Assembly (NCBI RefSeq): GCF_003206715.1
Contig: NZ_PZJU01000021.1
Location: forward strand, 105,220 to 139,483
Length of the DNA: 34,264 nucleotides
DNA from: Salinicola peritrichatus
GTDB taxonomy: Bacteria > Pseudomonadota > Gammaproteobacteria > Pseudomonadales > Halomonadaceae
Reading direction: 5' to 3'
Shown here in pieces: positions 24,303-32,516 of this stretch. The notes beneath the pieces are model-generated. The model saw only the letters and a list, made by a program, of their open reading frames with translations. It did no database searches and had not been told where the DNA came from. The position numbers and the translations under genes were made by a program. Position 1 is the first letter of the stretch. Each line of letters begins with the position of its first letter.

Positions 24303-25046
24303 ATGCCCCATACGCCACTGCACGACTGGAATCTTACGCCGGAGGCGGCCATCGCGCTGCAGAAGCAGCTTGCGCCGCGCATCGTCCGCGAGGACGCGTT
24401 GGGCGCGGTCGCGACCATCGCCGGCATGGACATCGGTTTCGAGGATGCCGGCGAGACCACCCGGGCGGCGTTGGTGCTGCTCGACTGGCCGTCGCTGACG
24501 CTGCTCGAGCAGGTGGTTCACCGCGAGCCGACGCGCATGCCCTACGTGCCGGGGCTGCTGTCGTTTCGCGAAATACCGGCGGCGCTGGGCGCCTTCGAAC
24601 GGCTGTCGCGACGTCCGGACCTGGTCATGGTCGATGGCCAGGGTATCGCCCACCCGCGCCGCTTGGGCATCGCCTCGCATCTCGGCCTCTGGCTCGATCT
24701 GCCGACCATCGGGGTCGGCAAGAGCCGCCTGTGCGGCCAGTTCGGCGAGGTGCCGCTGGAGAAGGGCGCCTGGACGTCGCTGAGCGACCGACGACGGGAA
24801 GAAGATCCTGACGATGTGGCACTCGACGACCGTGGTCGGGTCGTCATCGGCGCGGTGCTGCGTTCGCGGGAAAACGTCAAGCCGCTGTTCGTCTCCAGCG
24901 GTCATCGGTTGTCGCTGGCCACCGCCGTCGACTGGGTGGTGCGCTGTCTCGGTACGACCAAGCTGCCGGAGCCGACCCGGCTGGCGGATCGGCTTGCCTC
25001 GCGGCGTGGGGCAGTGGCGGTCAGCGGGCAGTTGCCGCTGGCGTGA
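24303..25046 (+). CDS. nfi: endonuclease V
   Basis: Endonuclease V nicks DNA (and can cut RNA) next to deoxyinosine and other deaminated or mismatched bases, starting alternative excision repair. The 247 residues compare with 223 in E. coli, with extra sequence at the C-terminus. The first catalytic aspartate is Asp43 in AGMDIGFED. The second acidic site is Asp111 in VDGQGIAHPRRLGIASHLG, followed by PTIGVGKSRL. The ATG at 24303 has AGGAG (24292-24296) with spacing 6. It is divergent from sbcD, giving a small DNA-repair neighbourhood, and its stop is only 7 bases from that of the converging aldo/keto reductase. Confidence 0.96.
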   Translation: MPHTPLHDWNLTPEAAIALQKQLAPRIVREDALGAVATIAGMDIGFEDAGETTRAALVLLDWPSLTLLEQVVHREPTRMPYVPGLLSFREIPAALGAFERLSRRPDLVMVDGQGIAHPRRLGIASHLGLWLDLPTIGVGKSRLCGQFGEVPLEKGAWTSLSDRRREEDPDDVALDDRGRVVIGAVLRSRENVKPLFVSSGHRLSLATAVDWVVRCLGTTKLPEPTRLADRLASRRGAVAVSGQLPLA

Positions 25047-25053
25047 GGCAACC

Positions 25054-25953
25054 TTAGACGATATCCAGCGGCACCGGTTCCCGCGGCGCCGGAAAGGCAT
25101 CGTCGAGCCGGGCGAGATCTTCTTCCTCCAGGTCGAGATCCAGTGCTGCGGCATTGGCTGCGACGTGTTCCGGACTCGCCGCCTTGGGAATGGCGATCAC
25201 CTCGCGGGACGCCTCGGAATCGTCACCCTGGGGGCGGATGACCCAGGCCAGCAGCACCTGGGCGGCGCTGACGCCATGCTTGTCGGCGATGTCGCCGACC
25301 ACCGGGGACGACAGCAACCTGGCGCGCAGGCGACCGCCCTGGGCCAGCGGGCAATAGGCCATGAGTGGCAGCCGGCGCTGGCGCAGCCACGGCATCACGT
25401 CGACTTCGATGCCGCGCGATCCCAGATGATAGAGCACCTGGTCGGTGGCGCAGTCGCCGGCGGCGGGCAGCGCGGCCATTGCCTCGAGATCGTCGGCGTC
25501 GAAGTTGGAAACGCCGAAGCGGCGGATCTTGCCCGCCTCGCGCAACCGTTCGAAGGCTTCGAAGGTCTCGTCGAGCGGAATGCTGCCGGGCCAGTGCAGC
25601 AGGTAGAGATCCAGGTTGTCGATCCCGAGTCGCTTCAGACTGCGTTCGCAGGCGGCGATGGCGCTGTCGCGGCCGGCATTCCAGGGATAGACCTTGGAGA
25701 CCACGAAGGCATCTTCGCGGCGGCCGCGGATGGCTTCGCCGACCACTTCCTCGGCGCCGCCGTCGCCGTACATCTCGGCGGTGTCGATCAACCCGAGGCC
25801 GAGATCGAGTCCCTGGCGCAGCGCATCCACTTCCTGGCGCCGGGGCACGAGACCTTCGCCCATGTACCAGGTCCCTTGTCCGATCGCCGGCAGTGCCAGC
25901 GCCGGTTCGCCATGGCTTTCCGGAAAGACGATCCGGGGTGTCTTGCGTGGCAT
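25054..25953 (-). CDS. aldo/keto reductase
   Basis: This cytoplasmic NADPH-dependent carbonyl reductase of 299 residues shows the AKR catalytic set: Asp and Tyr in GLIDTAEMYGDG, Lys in VVSKVYPWN and His in LYLLHWPGS. The second AKR signature is RRFGVSNFDADDL, and the cofactor segment VIAIPKAASPEHV lies near the end. It resembles the generic YeaE/DkgB-like group; the substrate is unknown. The ATG at 25953 has AAGGAG 6 nt upstream. It converges on nfi with a 7-base gap and is divergent from the DUF1415 gene across about 45-100 bases. Confidence 0.93.
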   Translation of the reverse strand: MPRKTPRIVFPESHGEPALALPAIGQGTWYMGEGLVPRRQEVDALRQGLDLGLGLIDTAEMYGDGGAEEVVGEAIRGRREDAFVVSKVYPWNAGRDSAIAACERSLKRLGIDNLDLYLLHWPGSIPLDETFEAFERLREAGKIRRFGVSNFDADDLEAMAALPAAGDCATDQVLYHLGSRGIEVDVMPWLRQRRLPLMAYCPLAQGGRLRARLLSSPVVGDIADKHGVSAAQVLLAWVIRPQGDDSEASREVIAIPKAASPEHVAANAAALDLDLEEEDLARLDDAFPAPREPVPLDIV

Positions 25954-25998
25954 CGAAAGCTCCTTCGTGTTCGAGACGCTGATCGAGTCGATACTGTT

Positions 25999-26607
25999 AT
26001 GCTGGCTGCCAATCGTGAGCTTGGCAAAGAATCGGTAAAGGGAGAGTCCACCATCGAATCCAGCATTCTGCAGGCCACGCGCGAGTGGCTCGAGCGCTTC
26101 GTCATCGCGCACGACATCTGCCCCTTCGCCGGGCGCGAGTTTCGCCGTGGCGCGATCCGCTACGCCATTGCCGAGTCCGGCGAGTTGGAAGATTGCCTGC
26201 ATGAGCTGGCCGCCGAATGCCGTCGGCTGGACGAGCAGCCGTCGATTGCCACCACGCTGCTGATCCTGCCCCGAGGCGTCGCTGATTTCGACGACTATCT
26301 CGAATTGCTGTCGCTGGCGGAAGCGCTGCTGGATGCTCTCGGCTACGTCGGTGTCTATCAGTTGGCGAGCTTTCACCCGGATTACGTCTTCGATGGCGTG
26401 ACCGAGGAGGATCCGGCCAATCACACCAACCGCTCGCCCTATCCGATGCTGCATCTGCTGCGGGAGGGCGAGCTGGAACGGGCACTGCGCCATCATCCCG
26501 ATCCCGAGGGTATCCCCGAGCGCAACGTCGCGTTGCTGCGCGAGCCGGATTCACTAGCGTTGACCGCGGCGAAGGCGTTCACTCGCCCTGCCTGGCCCCG
26601 GCAATGA
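25999..26607 (+). CDS. DUF1415 family protein; start codon unresolved
   Basis: This cytoplasmic protein of unknown function is recognised by TREWLERFVIAHDICPFAGRE near the N-terminus, ATTLLILPRGVADFDDYLELL, YQLASFHPDYVFDG, and NHTNRSPYPMLHLLREGE. These conserved Cys, Pro, His and Asp residues suggest an enzyme. The start is odd. The only in-frame ATG near the expected N-terminus, at 25999, lacks a Shine-Dalgarno and sits within an extended -10-like TGTTATGCT. The good Shine-Dalgarno AGGGAG (26039-26044) instead points to ATC at 26053, a non-standard start codon. I list the ATG; true initiation may be at 26053. tpx follows 78 bases later. Confidence 0.8.
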   Translation: MLAANRELGKESVKGESTIESSILQATREWLERFVIAHDICPFAGREFRRGAIRYAIAESGELEDCLHELAAECRRLDEQPSIATTLLILPRGVADFDDYLELLSLAEALLDALGYVGVYQLASFHPDYVFDGVTEEDPANHTNRSPYPMLHLLREGELERALRHHPDPEGIPERNVALLREPDSLALTAAKAFTRPAWPRQ

Positions 26608-26685
26608 TGAGCTATGCTGGGCAGTGCTTAGGAGCCGCGTGTCCCCCTGGAATGCGGTGATTCCTTCATCCTCAGGAGTGTTGCG

Positions 26686-27189
26686 ATGCAAACCGTTACC
26701 CGTGGCGGCGAAGCCGTCGATGTCAGCGGTCGTTTCCCCGAAGTTGGCGACAAGGCGCCGCCATTCACCCTGACCGACGCCGAGCTCAAGGATGTGGCGC
26801 TCGGCGAATACGCCGGCAAGCGCAAGGTGCTCAATATCATTCCCAGCGTCGACACCAAGACCTGTGCGATGTCGACGCGCAAGTTCAACGAGTACGCCAG
26901 CCAGCTCGACAACACGGTGGTGCTGATCGTGTCGGCGGATCTGCCGTTCGCCCAGGCACGCTTTTGTGGTGCGGAAGGGCTCGACAAGGTAGTGACGCTC
27001 TCCTGTTTTCGCCATCCCGAATTCCGCCAGCTCTACGGTGTCTCGCTGGACAGCGGCCCCATGGCCGGCCTCTGCGCGCGGGCGGTGGTGGTCATCGATG
27101 AAAACGACAAGGTGATCCACACCGAACTGGTCAGCGAGATCAAGAACGAGCCGGACTACGACGCGACCATCGCAGCACTGCAGGCTTGA
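26686..27189 (+). CDS. tpx: thiol peroxidase Tpx
   Basis: Tpx is an atypical 2-Cys peroxiredoxin that reduces hydrogen peroxide and alkyl hydroperoxides with thioredoxin. The 167-residue length is standard. The peroxidatic Cys60 lies in [17 protein letters not shown] and the resolving Cys94 in [12 protein letters not shown], the same spacing as E. coli Cys61/Cys95. The catalytic Thr and Arg are also present. The ATG at 26686 follows CAGGAG at good spacing. The 78-base upstream gap includes TATGCT (-10-like) but no convincing -35 or OxyR site. It is adjacent to osmC, making a two-gene peroxide-defence pair with a separate promoter region between them. Confidence 0.97.
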   Translation: MQTVTRGGEAVDVSGRFPEVGDKAPPFTLTDAELKDVALGEYAGKRKVLNIIPSVDTKTCAMSTRKFNEYASQLDNTVVLIVSADLPFAQARFCGAEGLDKVVTLSCFRHPEFRQLYGVSLDSGPMAGLCARAVVVIDENDKVIHTELVSEIKNEPDYDATIAALQA

Positions 27190-27195
27190 TCGCGG

Positions 27196-27304
27196 ATGAC
27201 GTCTCGGCGAGGTGATCTACACTGATTTTCACCCATCCACCGATGGATGATGACACCCAGGTTCATCACATCGAAGCTCATCATATCAAACCAAGGAGAT
27301 AGCG
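27196..27304 (+). promoter_or_regulatory. osmC: osmC promoter region
   Basis: TACACT (27218-27223) is 16 bases after ATGACG (27196-27201), a plausible sigma-70/38 promoter. Just downstream is an inverted repeat CATCC-ACCGAT-GGATG (27234-27249) in the expected leader, then several CATCA/CATCG direct repeats. AAGGAGAT supplies the ribosome site. A regulator for the palindrome is not identifiable. Confidence 0.45.
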
Positions 27305-27736
27305 ATGACGATCAAGAAATCCGGATCCGCCGAATGGAAGGGCAGCCTGAAGCAAGGGAAGGGTGTCGTATCCACCGAGAGCGGTTCGCTCAAGGATAAC
27401 GCCTACGGCTTCAACACCCGTTTCGAAGGCCAGCCGGGTACCAACCCCGAGGAGCTGGTCGCGGCGGCGCATGCCAGCTGCTTCTCGATGGCCCTGTCGA
27501 TGACCTTGGGTGAAGAGGGCATCGAGCCGGAAAGCCTGAAGACCGATGCGACCGTGATCATGGAACAGGACGACAGCGGCTTCACCATCACCGCCGTCGA
27601 ACTCAAGACCGTGGCCAAGATTCCCGGGGCCGATCAAGCGACCTTCGATCGTGCCGCCAACAAGGCCAAGGAAGGCTGCCCGATCTCCAAGCTGCTCAAT
27701 GCCAAGATCTCGCTGGATGCCAAGCTCGAAAGCTGA
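27305..27736 (+). CDS. osmC: OsmC family peroxiredoxin
   Basis: OsmC reduces organic hydroperoxides through a two-cysteine site. The 143-residue product has both catalytic cysteines at the canonical E. coli positions: Cys59 in EELVAAAHASCFSMALSM and Cys125 in AKEGCPISKLLNA. The conserved Arg and Glu of the family are also present (NTRFEGQPG, NPEELVAA). The start at 27305 follows AAGGAG with good spacing. It ends before a strong terminator at 27767-27789. With tpx upstream it covers both hydrogen peroxide and organic peroxides. Confidence 0.96.
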   Translation: MTIKKSGSAEWKGSLKQGKGVVSTESGSLKDNAYGFNTRFEGQPGTNPEELVAAAHASCFSMALSMTLGEEGIEPESLKTDATVIMEQDDSGFTITAVELKTVAKIPGADQATFDRAANKAKEGCPISKLLNAKISLDAKLES

Positions 27737-27766
27737 GTGGCTACGCGATTTTCGTCCAGACGAAGA

Positions 27767-27789
27767 GCCGGCCCCTGTGGCCGGCTTTT
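27767..27789 (+). terminator. rho-independent terminator after osmC
   Basis: A perfect 7-bp stem, GCCGGCC (27767-27773) and GGCCGGC (27779-27785), with loop CCTGT is followed by TTTT. An AAGA run precedes it, so weak function on the opposite strand for the GMC gene is possible. Confidence 0.9.
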
Positions 27790-27803
27790 CACTATCAGCC
27801 CTT

Positions 27804-27841
27804 CTATTTGAAAACGACCGCCCTATTTGAAAACGACTGCC
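27804..27841 (-). repeat. 19-bp tandem duplication covering the GMC stop codon
   Basis: CTATTTGAAAACGACCGCC (27804-27822) is followed directly by CTATTTGAAAACGACTGCC (27823-27841), 18 of 19 bases identical. On the minus strand the second unit encodes the last residues and stop of the GMC dehydrogenase; the first unit is an extra copy just past the stop. It looks like a recent slippage or replication duplication. Confidence 0.92.
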
Positions 27842-29496
27842 GCGTCCCGGGCTTCCTGCTCGTGATGCTGCGGCGGCTTGGCGCGTTCTTCCAGGATCAT
27901 CTCGGCGGCTTTTTCCGCGATCATCACCGTCGGTGAGCAGGTGTTGCCGGAGGTGATGGTGGGCATGATCGAGGCGTCGGCCACGCGCAGCCCGCGTACG
28001 CCGTGGACGCGCAGGCGGGCGTCGACCACCGCTTCCGGGTCCGTGCCCATGCGGCAGGTGCCGACCGGGTGGAAGATGGTAGTGCCGATATCGCCGGCGG
28101 CATGCGCCAGTTCTTCGTCGCTCTGATAGGTGTCGCCGGGCTTGATCTCCTGTGGATGGTAGCGGGCCAGCGGCGAGGCGGCGACGATCCTGCGGGTCAG
28201 GCGTATCGCGGCCACCGCGACCCGGCGGTCTGCCTCGGTGGCGAGGTAATTGGGCTGAATACGCGGTTTGACGCTGGGCGAGGCATCGCCGATCTCGACG
28301 CTACCGCGACTTTCCGGGCGCAGATGGCAGACCGAGGCAGTGAAGGCGGGGAAGGGATGCAGCGGCTCGCCGAAACGCTCCAGCGACAGCGGCTGGACGT
28401 GATACTCCAGATCCGGTGTCGCCAGTTCGGGTGAGGAACGGGCGAACAGCCCCAACTGGCTGGGCGCCATCGACAGCGGTCCGCTGCGCCGAGTCAGGTA
28501 CTGCCAGCCCATGCCCAGCTTGCCGGCCAGCGTCGGCACGATCTGGTTGAGCGTGCCGACGCCCTCGACGCGATAGATCATGCGCAGTTGCAGATGGTCC
28601 TGCAGATTGGCGCCGACTCCCGGGGCGTGGCGCAATGGCGCGATACCATGGCGGACCAGCAACTCGCGCGGGCCGATACCGGAGCGCTGCAGAATGGTCG
28701 GCGAACCGATCGCGCCGGCGCTCAGAATCACTTCGCGGCGTGCCTGCCACTGGCGCGGCTGGCCACGCCGATGCCCGATTACGCCGGTGGCGCGCGGTGT
28801 GCCGCTTTCGTCGGTGAAGATCACACGGTCGATCTCCGCCTCGGTGACGATCTTCAGGTTGGGGCGGTGTCGGATACCGCGCAGGAAGGCCTTGCTGGCG
28901 TTCCAGCGTATGCCGCGCTTCTGGTTGACCTGGAAGTAGCCGCTGCCGCTGTTGTCGCCGCGATTGAAATCCTCGACCGGGGGAATGCCGCACTCGTCGG
29001 CGGCGGCGCGAAAGGCTTCGAGAATTTCCCAGCGGAAGCGTTGATGTTCGACCCGCCATTCGCCCTCGCAGCCGTGCCAGTCGTTGTCGCCATCGGCATG
29101 GCATTCGACCCACTTGAACAGCGGCAGTACGTCCTGCCAGGCCCAGCCGGGATTGCCCATTGCCGCCCAGCGGTCGTAGTCGGCGGCCTGGCCGCGCATG
29201 TAGATCATGCCGTTGATCGATGAGCAACCACCGAGCACGCGGCCGCGGGGATAGCCGAGGCTACGGCCGTTGAGCCCCGATACTGCCTCGGTGGTGAAAC
29301 ACCAGTCGGTACGCGGGTTGCCGATGCAGTAAAGGTAGCCGACCGGGATATGGATCCACGGGTAGTCGTCCTTGCCGCCGGCTTCCAGCAGCAGTACCCG
29401 GTGGTCGGGATCGGCCGAGAGCCGGTTGGCGAGCAGGCAGCCGGCGGGGCCGGCGCCGACGATGATGGTATCGAAGACATCTGCGCTAGAGGACAT
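27823..29496 (-). CDS. GMC-family FAD-dependent alcohol/choline dehydrogenase
   Basis: This is a glucose-methanol-choline oxidoreductase of 557 residues. The FAD-binding DTIIVGAGPAGCLLANRL is at the N-terminus, followed by LEAGG, the first GMC signature GRVLGGCSSINGMIYMRG, and the second signature GAIGSPTILQRSGIGP. The catalytic pair lies near the C-terminus: His in IFHPVGTCRMG and Asn in TSGNTCSPTVMIAEKAA. It resembles BetA and AlkJ-like dehydrogenases; choline oxidation is not proven because no betaine gene is nearby. Start at ATG 29496 (MSSSADVFD) fits the family, though the ribosome site is weak. It is divergent from an MHS transporter that may bring in its substrate. The 3' end is duplicated. 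Confidence 0.92.
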   Translation of the reverse strand: MSSSADVFDTIIVGAGPAGCLLANRLSADPDHRVLLLEAGGKDDYPWIHIPVGYLYCIGNPRTDWCFTTEAVSGLNGRSLGYPRGRVLGGCSSINGMIYMRGQAADYDRWAAMGNPGWAWQDVLPLFKWVECHADGDNDWHGCEGEWRVEHQRFRWEILEAFRAAADECGIPPVEDFNRGDNSGSGYFQVNQKRGIRWNASKAFLRGIRHRPNLKIVTEAEIDRVIFTDESGTPRATGVIGHRRGQPRQWQARREVILSAGAIGSPTILQRSGIGPRELLVRHGIAPLRHAPGVGANLQDHLQLRMIYRVEGVGTLNQIVPTLAGKLGMGWQYLTRRSGPLSMAPSQLGLFARSSPELATPDLEYHVQPLSLERFGEPLHPFPAFTASVCHLRPESRGSVEIGDASPSVKPRIQPNYLATEADRRVAVAAIRLTRRIVAASPLARYHPQEIKPGDTYQSDEELAHAAGDIGTTIFHPVGTCRMGTDPEAVVDARLRVHGVRGLRVADASIMPTITSGNTCSPTVMIAEKAAEMILEERAKPPQHHEQEARDAAVVFK

Positions 29497-29730
29497 CGCA
29501 TTCTCGCTGCCGACCAAGGAGTGATCCCAGGCTAGGCCAGTCGGCGCTCGCTTCGGAGACGACCATGGTCGAACCGCAATGCGTTGCTTGACAACCGCGC
29601 GCTGACGCGCTTGGTAAAGTCTGGTAACGTGTTGTGCCCCGTCGCGTCCGCCCGGCATCCTCTGTCGATCATCTGGCGAGGGCGGGGACCCTGGACACAA
29701 GCAAGTTTCGACGCCTCACGAAAAAAGAAA
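29497..29730. promoter_or_regulatory. GMC/MHS divergent control region
   Basis: This 234-base gap has a perfect 12-bp palindrome CGACCATGGTCG (29560-29571), a consensus -35 TTGACA (29588-29593) with only weak -10 candidates downstream, and GCGCG-CTGA-CGCGC around 29597-29610. No regulator gene is adjacent, so any binding protein is unknown. Plus-strand sequence just before the transporter start is A-rich (AAAAAAGAAA) without a Shine-Dalgarno. Confidence 0.4.
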
Positions 29731-31044
29731 ATGGCTATGGCTAACGCTCCCCAATACGATGCGGCTCCGTCGCGTCCCTTGTCACGCGGTGACATCAAGG
29801 TTCTGTCGCTCTCCGCCCTCGGTGGAGCTCTCGAGTTCTACGATTTCATCATCTTCGTCTACTTCGCCACGGTGATCGGCCAGCTGTTCTTTCCGGCCGA
29901 CATGCCCGAGTGGCTGCGCATGGTGCAGACCTACGGCATCTTCGCCGCCGGTTACCTGGCGCGCCCGCTGGGCGGCATCATCATGGCGCACTTCGGCGAC
30001 CTGCTCGGCCGCAAGCGCATGTTCACGCTGTCGATCTTTCTGATGTCGGTGCCGACGCTGCTGATCGGCCTTCTGCCGACCTACGACACCCTCGGTTATC
30101 TGGCACCGCTGCTGCTGGTGCTGATGCGCATTCTCCAGGGCGCGGCGGTGGGCGGCGAAGTGCCGGGGGCCTGGGTGTTCGTCACCGAGCACGTATCGCG
30201 CAAGGACGTCGGCCTGGCCTGCGGTACCCTGGCTTCCGGCCTGGTGGCGGGCATTCTGATCGGTTCGGTGATCTCGGCATTCCTCAAGTCCTACTACAGT
30301 GCCGAGGAGATGATCGCCTACGGTTGGCGCGTGCCGTTCCTGATCGGTGGGGTGTTCGGCTTCCTCGCCGTCTACCTGCGCCGCTATCTGGAAGAGACGC
30401 CGGTGTTCGCTGAGATGCGGGCCAAGAAGGCGCTCTCCGACGGCCTGCCGGTCAAGCGCGTGCTGGCCAGCCACCTGGACAGCGTGGCGCTGTCGATGGC
30501 GGTGACCTGGATCCTCACCGGCGCGGTGGTGGTGGTGCTGTTGATGACCCCGAGCCTGCTGCAGGCCCAGTATGGCATCGACGCCTCGCTGGCCAACGTC
30601 TGGGCGATCGTCTGCGTGGTGATCGGTTGCGTCGTCTCCGGCTGGTGCTGCGACCGTCTCGGCAGCGGACCGACCATCATCGTCTGGAGCCTGATTCTGG
30701 GCATCGCCTACTGGATCATGATGCATACGGTATCGACCCATCCGGAACAGCTGATGCTGCTCTATTGCATTGCCGGTTTCGGCGTCGGCATCGTCGGCGT
30801 GGTGCCGACCATCGCGGTCAAGTCGTTCCCGGCGGCGGTGCGTTTCTCCGGGCTGTCGTTCTCCTATAACGTCGCTTATGCCATCTTCGGTGGCTTCACT
30901 CCGGTGGTGGTCTCGACGCTGATGGCCAGCCACCCCGCGGCCCCGGCCTACTACATCGCCGCGCTGGCGGTGCTCGGCGTGGTGATCGGCGTGTTCCTGC
31001 TGCGTGCGCCGAGTGGTCAGCGTCTGGCGGTGATGCAGCACTGA
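29731..31044 (+). CDS. MHS-type major facilitator transporter, paralogue 1
   Basis: This 437-residue inner-membrane transporter has about 12 helices and belongs to the metabolite:H+ symporter branch (relatives include ProP, KgtP and citrate carriers). Features: LSALGGALEFYDFIIFVYFA in helix 1, HFGDLLGRKRMFTLSI after helix 2, RILQGAAVGGEVPGAWVFV in helix 4, and RFSGLSFSYNVAYAIFGG in helix 10-11. The substrate is not deducible. ATG 29731 or 29737 could be the start; neither has a Shine-Dalgarno. It is divergent from the GMC dehydrogenase and followed by a close paralogue 85 bases later. Confidence 0.9.
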   Translation: MAMANAPQYDAAPSRPLSRGDIKVLSLSALGGALEFYDFIIFVYFATVIGQLFFPADMPEWLRMVQTYGIFAAGYLARPLGGIIMAHFGDLLGRKRMFTLSIFLMSVPTLLIGLLPTYDTLGYLAPLLLVLMRILQGAAVGGEVPGAWVFVTEHVSRKDVGLACGTLASGLVAGILIGSVISAFLKSYYSAEEMIAYGWRVPFLIGGVFGFLAVYLRRYLEETPVFAEMRAKKALSDGLPVKRVLASHLDSVALSMAVTWILTGAVVVVLLMTPSLLQAQYGIDASLANVWAIVCVVIGCVVSGWCCDRLGSGPTIIVWSLILGIAYWIMMHTVSTHPEQLMLLYCIAGFGVGIVGVVPTIAVKSFPAAVRFSGLSFSYNVAYAIFGGFTPVVVSTLMASHPAAPAYYIAALAVLGVVIGVFLLRAPSGQRLAVMQH

Positions 31045-31087
31045 GCGAGTCGCTCGCGTTATCGACGGCACCCTCGAGGATATTCGC

Positions 31088-31112
31088 GACGGCACTTCTG
31101 AGGGATGCCGTC
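31088..31112 (+). terminator. hairpin between the two MHS transporter genes
   Basis: GACGGCA (31088-31094) pairs with TGCCGTC (31106-31112) around an 11-base loop, followed only by TT. An additional short stem GCGAG-TCG-CTCGC lies just after the first stop. It may partly end or attenuate transcription between the paralogues; the sequence does not decide. Confidence 0.5.
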
Positions 31113-31129
31113 TTGCCTGGAAGATCGAC

Positions 31130-32437
31130 ATGTCCCACGACCTATCCCCGCCCGCATCGCCCCGGCCGCTCTCCCGCAGCGACGTCAAGATCCTTTCGCT
31201 CTCCGCCCTTGGCGGGGCGCTGGAGTTCTACGACTTCATCATCTTCGTCTATTTCGCCAGCGTGATCGGGCAGCTGTTCTTCCCGCCCGACATGCCCGAG
31301 TGGCTGCGCCAGATACAGACCTTCGGCATCTTTGCCGCCGGCTACCTGGTGCGTCCGCTGGGCGGCATCGTGATGGCGCACTTCGGCGATCGGGTGGGGC
31401 GCAAGCGCATGTTCACGCTGTCGATCCTGCTGATGGCGGTGCCGACACTGGCGATCGGCTGCCTGCCGACCTACGCGACCATCGGCTACCTGGCGCCGCT
31501 GGCGTTGGTACTGCTTCGCATACTGCAGGGCGCCGCGGTGGGTGGCGAAGTGCCGGGCGCCTGGGTGTTCGTCACCGAGCACGTCTCGCGCCGCCACGTG
31601 GGGCTGGCCTGCGGCACGCTGTCGGCCGGGCTGGCGGCGGGAATTCTGATCGGCTCGCTGGTGGCGGCGATCATGAAGTCTCACTTTTCTCCGGCGGAAC
31701 TGGCTGACGGTGCATGGCGGATTCCGTTTCTGCTCGGCGGCGCGTTCGGTCTGATCGCGGTCTATCTGCGCCGCTGGCTGCGCGAGACGCCGGTGTTCGC
31801 CGAGCTGCGCGAGCGCCGCGCGCTGGCCGCCGAACTGCCGGTCAAGGCGGTATTGCGAGATCACTTCGGCGGTGTGCTGTTGGCGATGGCGGTGAGCTGG
31901 ATCCTGACCGCGGCGATCGTGGTGGTGATGCTGATGACACCGCCGCTGCTGGCGGCGCAGTACGCCGGACTGGATGCCTCGCTGGCCAACGTGGTGGCGA
32001 TCCTGTGTCTGATCGTCGGCTGCGTGATCGCCGGCTGGTGTGCCGATCGTTTCGGCAGCGGGGCGACGCTGGTTGGCTGGAGTGCATTGCTGGGGGCGAG
32101 TTACTGGTTGATGATGAGTGTGGTCGGTCAACGCCCCGATCAGTTGATGCCGCTCTACGCGCTGGCCGGTTTCGCGGTGGGCATTACCGGTGCGATTCCG
32201 GCGGTGGCGGTCAAGGCGTTCCCGGCGGTGGTGCGCTTCAGCGGCCTGTCGTTCTCCTACAACGTCGCCTACGCGATCTTCGGCGGATTCACGCCGATCA
32301 TCGTCACCACGATGATGCGTTGGTACCCGATGTCGCCGGCGATCTACGTCGCCGCACTGGCGATCATGGGGATCGTCATCGGCGTGTTCCTGCTGCGCAC
32401 CCATGCCGGCCGACGGTTGGCGGTGATGCCTTCGTGA
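31130..32437 (+). CDS. MHS-type major facilitator transporter, paralogue 2
   Basis: This 435-residue protein is collinear with the preceding one from the N-terminal RPLSR through the C-terminal RRLAVM, about three quarters identical by eye. All MHS motifs are conserved: ALGGALEFYDFIIFVYFA, GDRVGRKRMFTLSI, GAAVGGEVPGAWVFV and RFSGLSFSYNVAYAIFGG. Differences cluster in loops and in helices 5-9, which could alter specificity. The ATG at 31130 has GGAAG upstream, a better ribosome site than that of paralogue 1. It probably arose by tandem duplication. The substrate is unknown; it may relate to the GMC enzyme. Confidence 0.9.
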   Translation: MSHDLSPPASPRPLSRSDVKILSLSALGGALEFYDFIIFVYFASVIGQLFFPPDMPEWLRQIQTFGIFAAGYLVRPLGGIVMAHFGDRVGRKRMFTLSILLMAVPTLAIGCLPTYATIGYLAPLALVLLRILQGAAVGGEVPGAWVFVTEHVSRRHVGLACGTLSAGLAAGILIGSLVAAIMKSHFSPAELADGAWRIPFLLGGAFGLIAVYLRRWLRETPVFAELRERRALAAELPVKAVLRDHFGGVLLAMAVSWILTAAIVVVMLMTPPLLAAQYAGLDASLANVVAILCLIVGCVIAGWCADRFGSGATLVGWSALLGASYWLMMSVVGQRPDQLMPLYALAGFAVGITGAIPAVAVKAFPAVVRFSGLSFSYNVAYAIFGGFTPIIVTTMMRWYPMSPAIYVAALAIMGIVIGVFLLRTHAGRRLAVMPS

Positions 32438-32459
32438 ACTGATCGCCGTCATGTTTCAC

Positions 32460-32495
32460 GACGCCTCGTCGCGCACACCATGCGGGCGGGGCGTC
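32460..32495. terminator. candidate bidirectional terminator between MHS2 and the GATase gene
   Basis: GACGCC (32460-32465) pairs with GGCGTC (32490-32495), with an inner CGCA/TGCG helix around CACCA. It lies in the 79-base gap between convergent stops. There is no clear T-run, so this is suggested by position and structure only. Confidence 0.45.
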
Positions 32496-32516
32496 ATCGG
32501 TCTTGCCTCTTGCGTT

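Noticed and set aside
24814-25998. Very long upstream extension of the DUF1415 frame
   Set aside because: It runs through nfi and antisense to the aldo/keto reductase; only the last part has family sequence.
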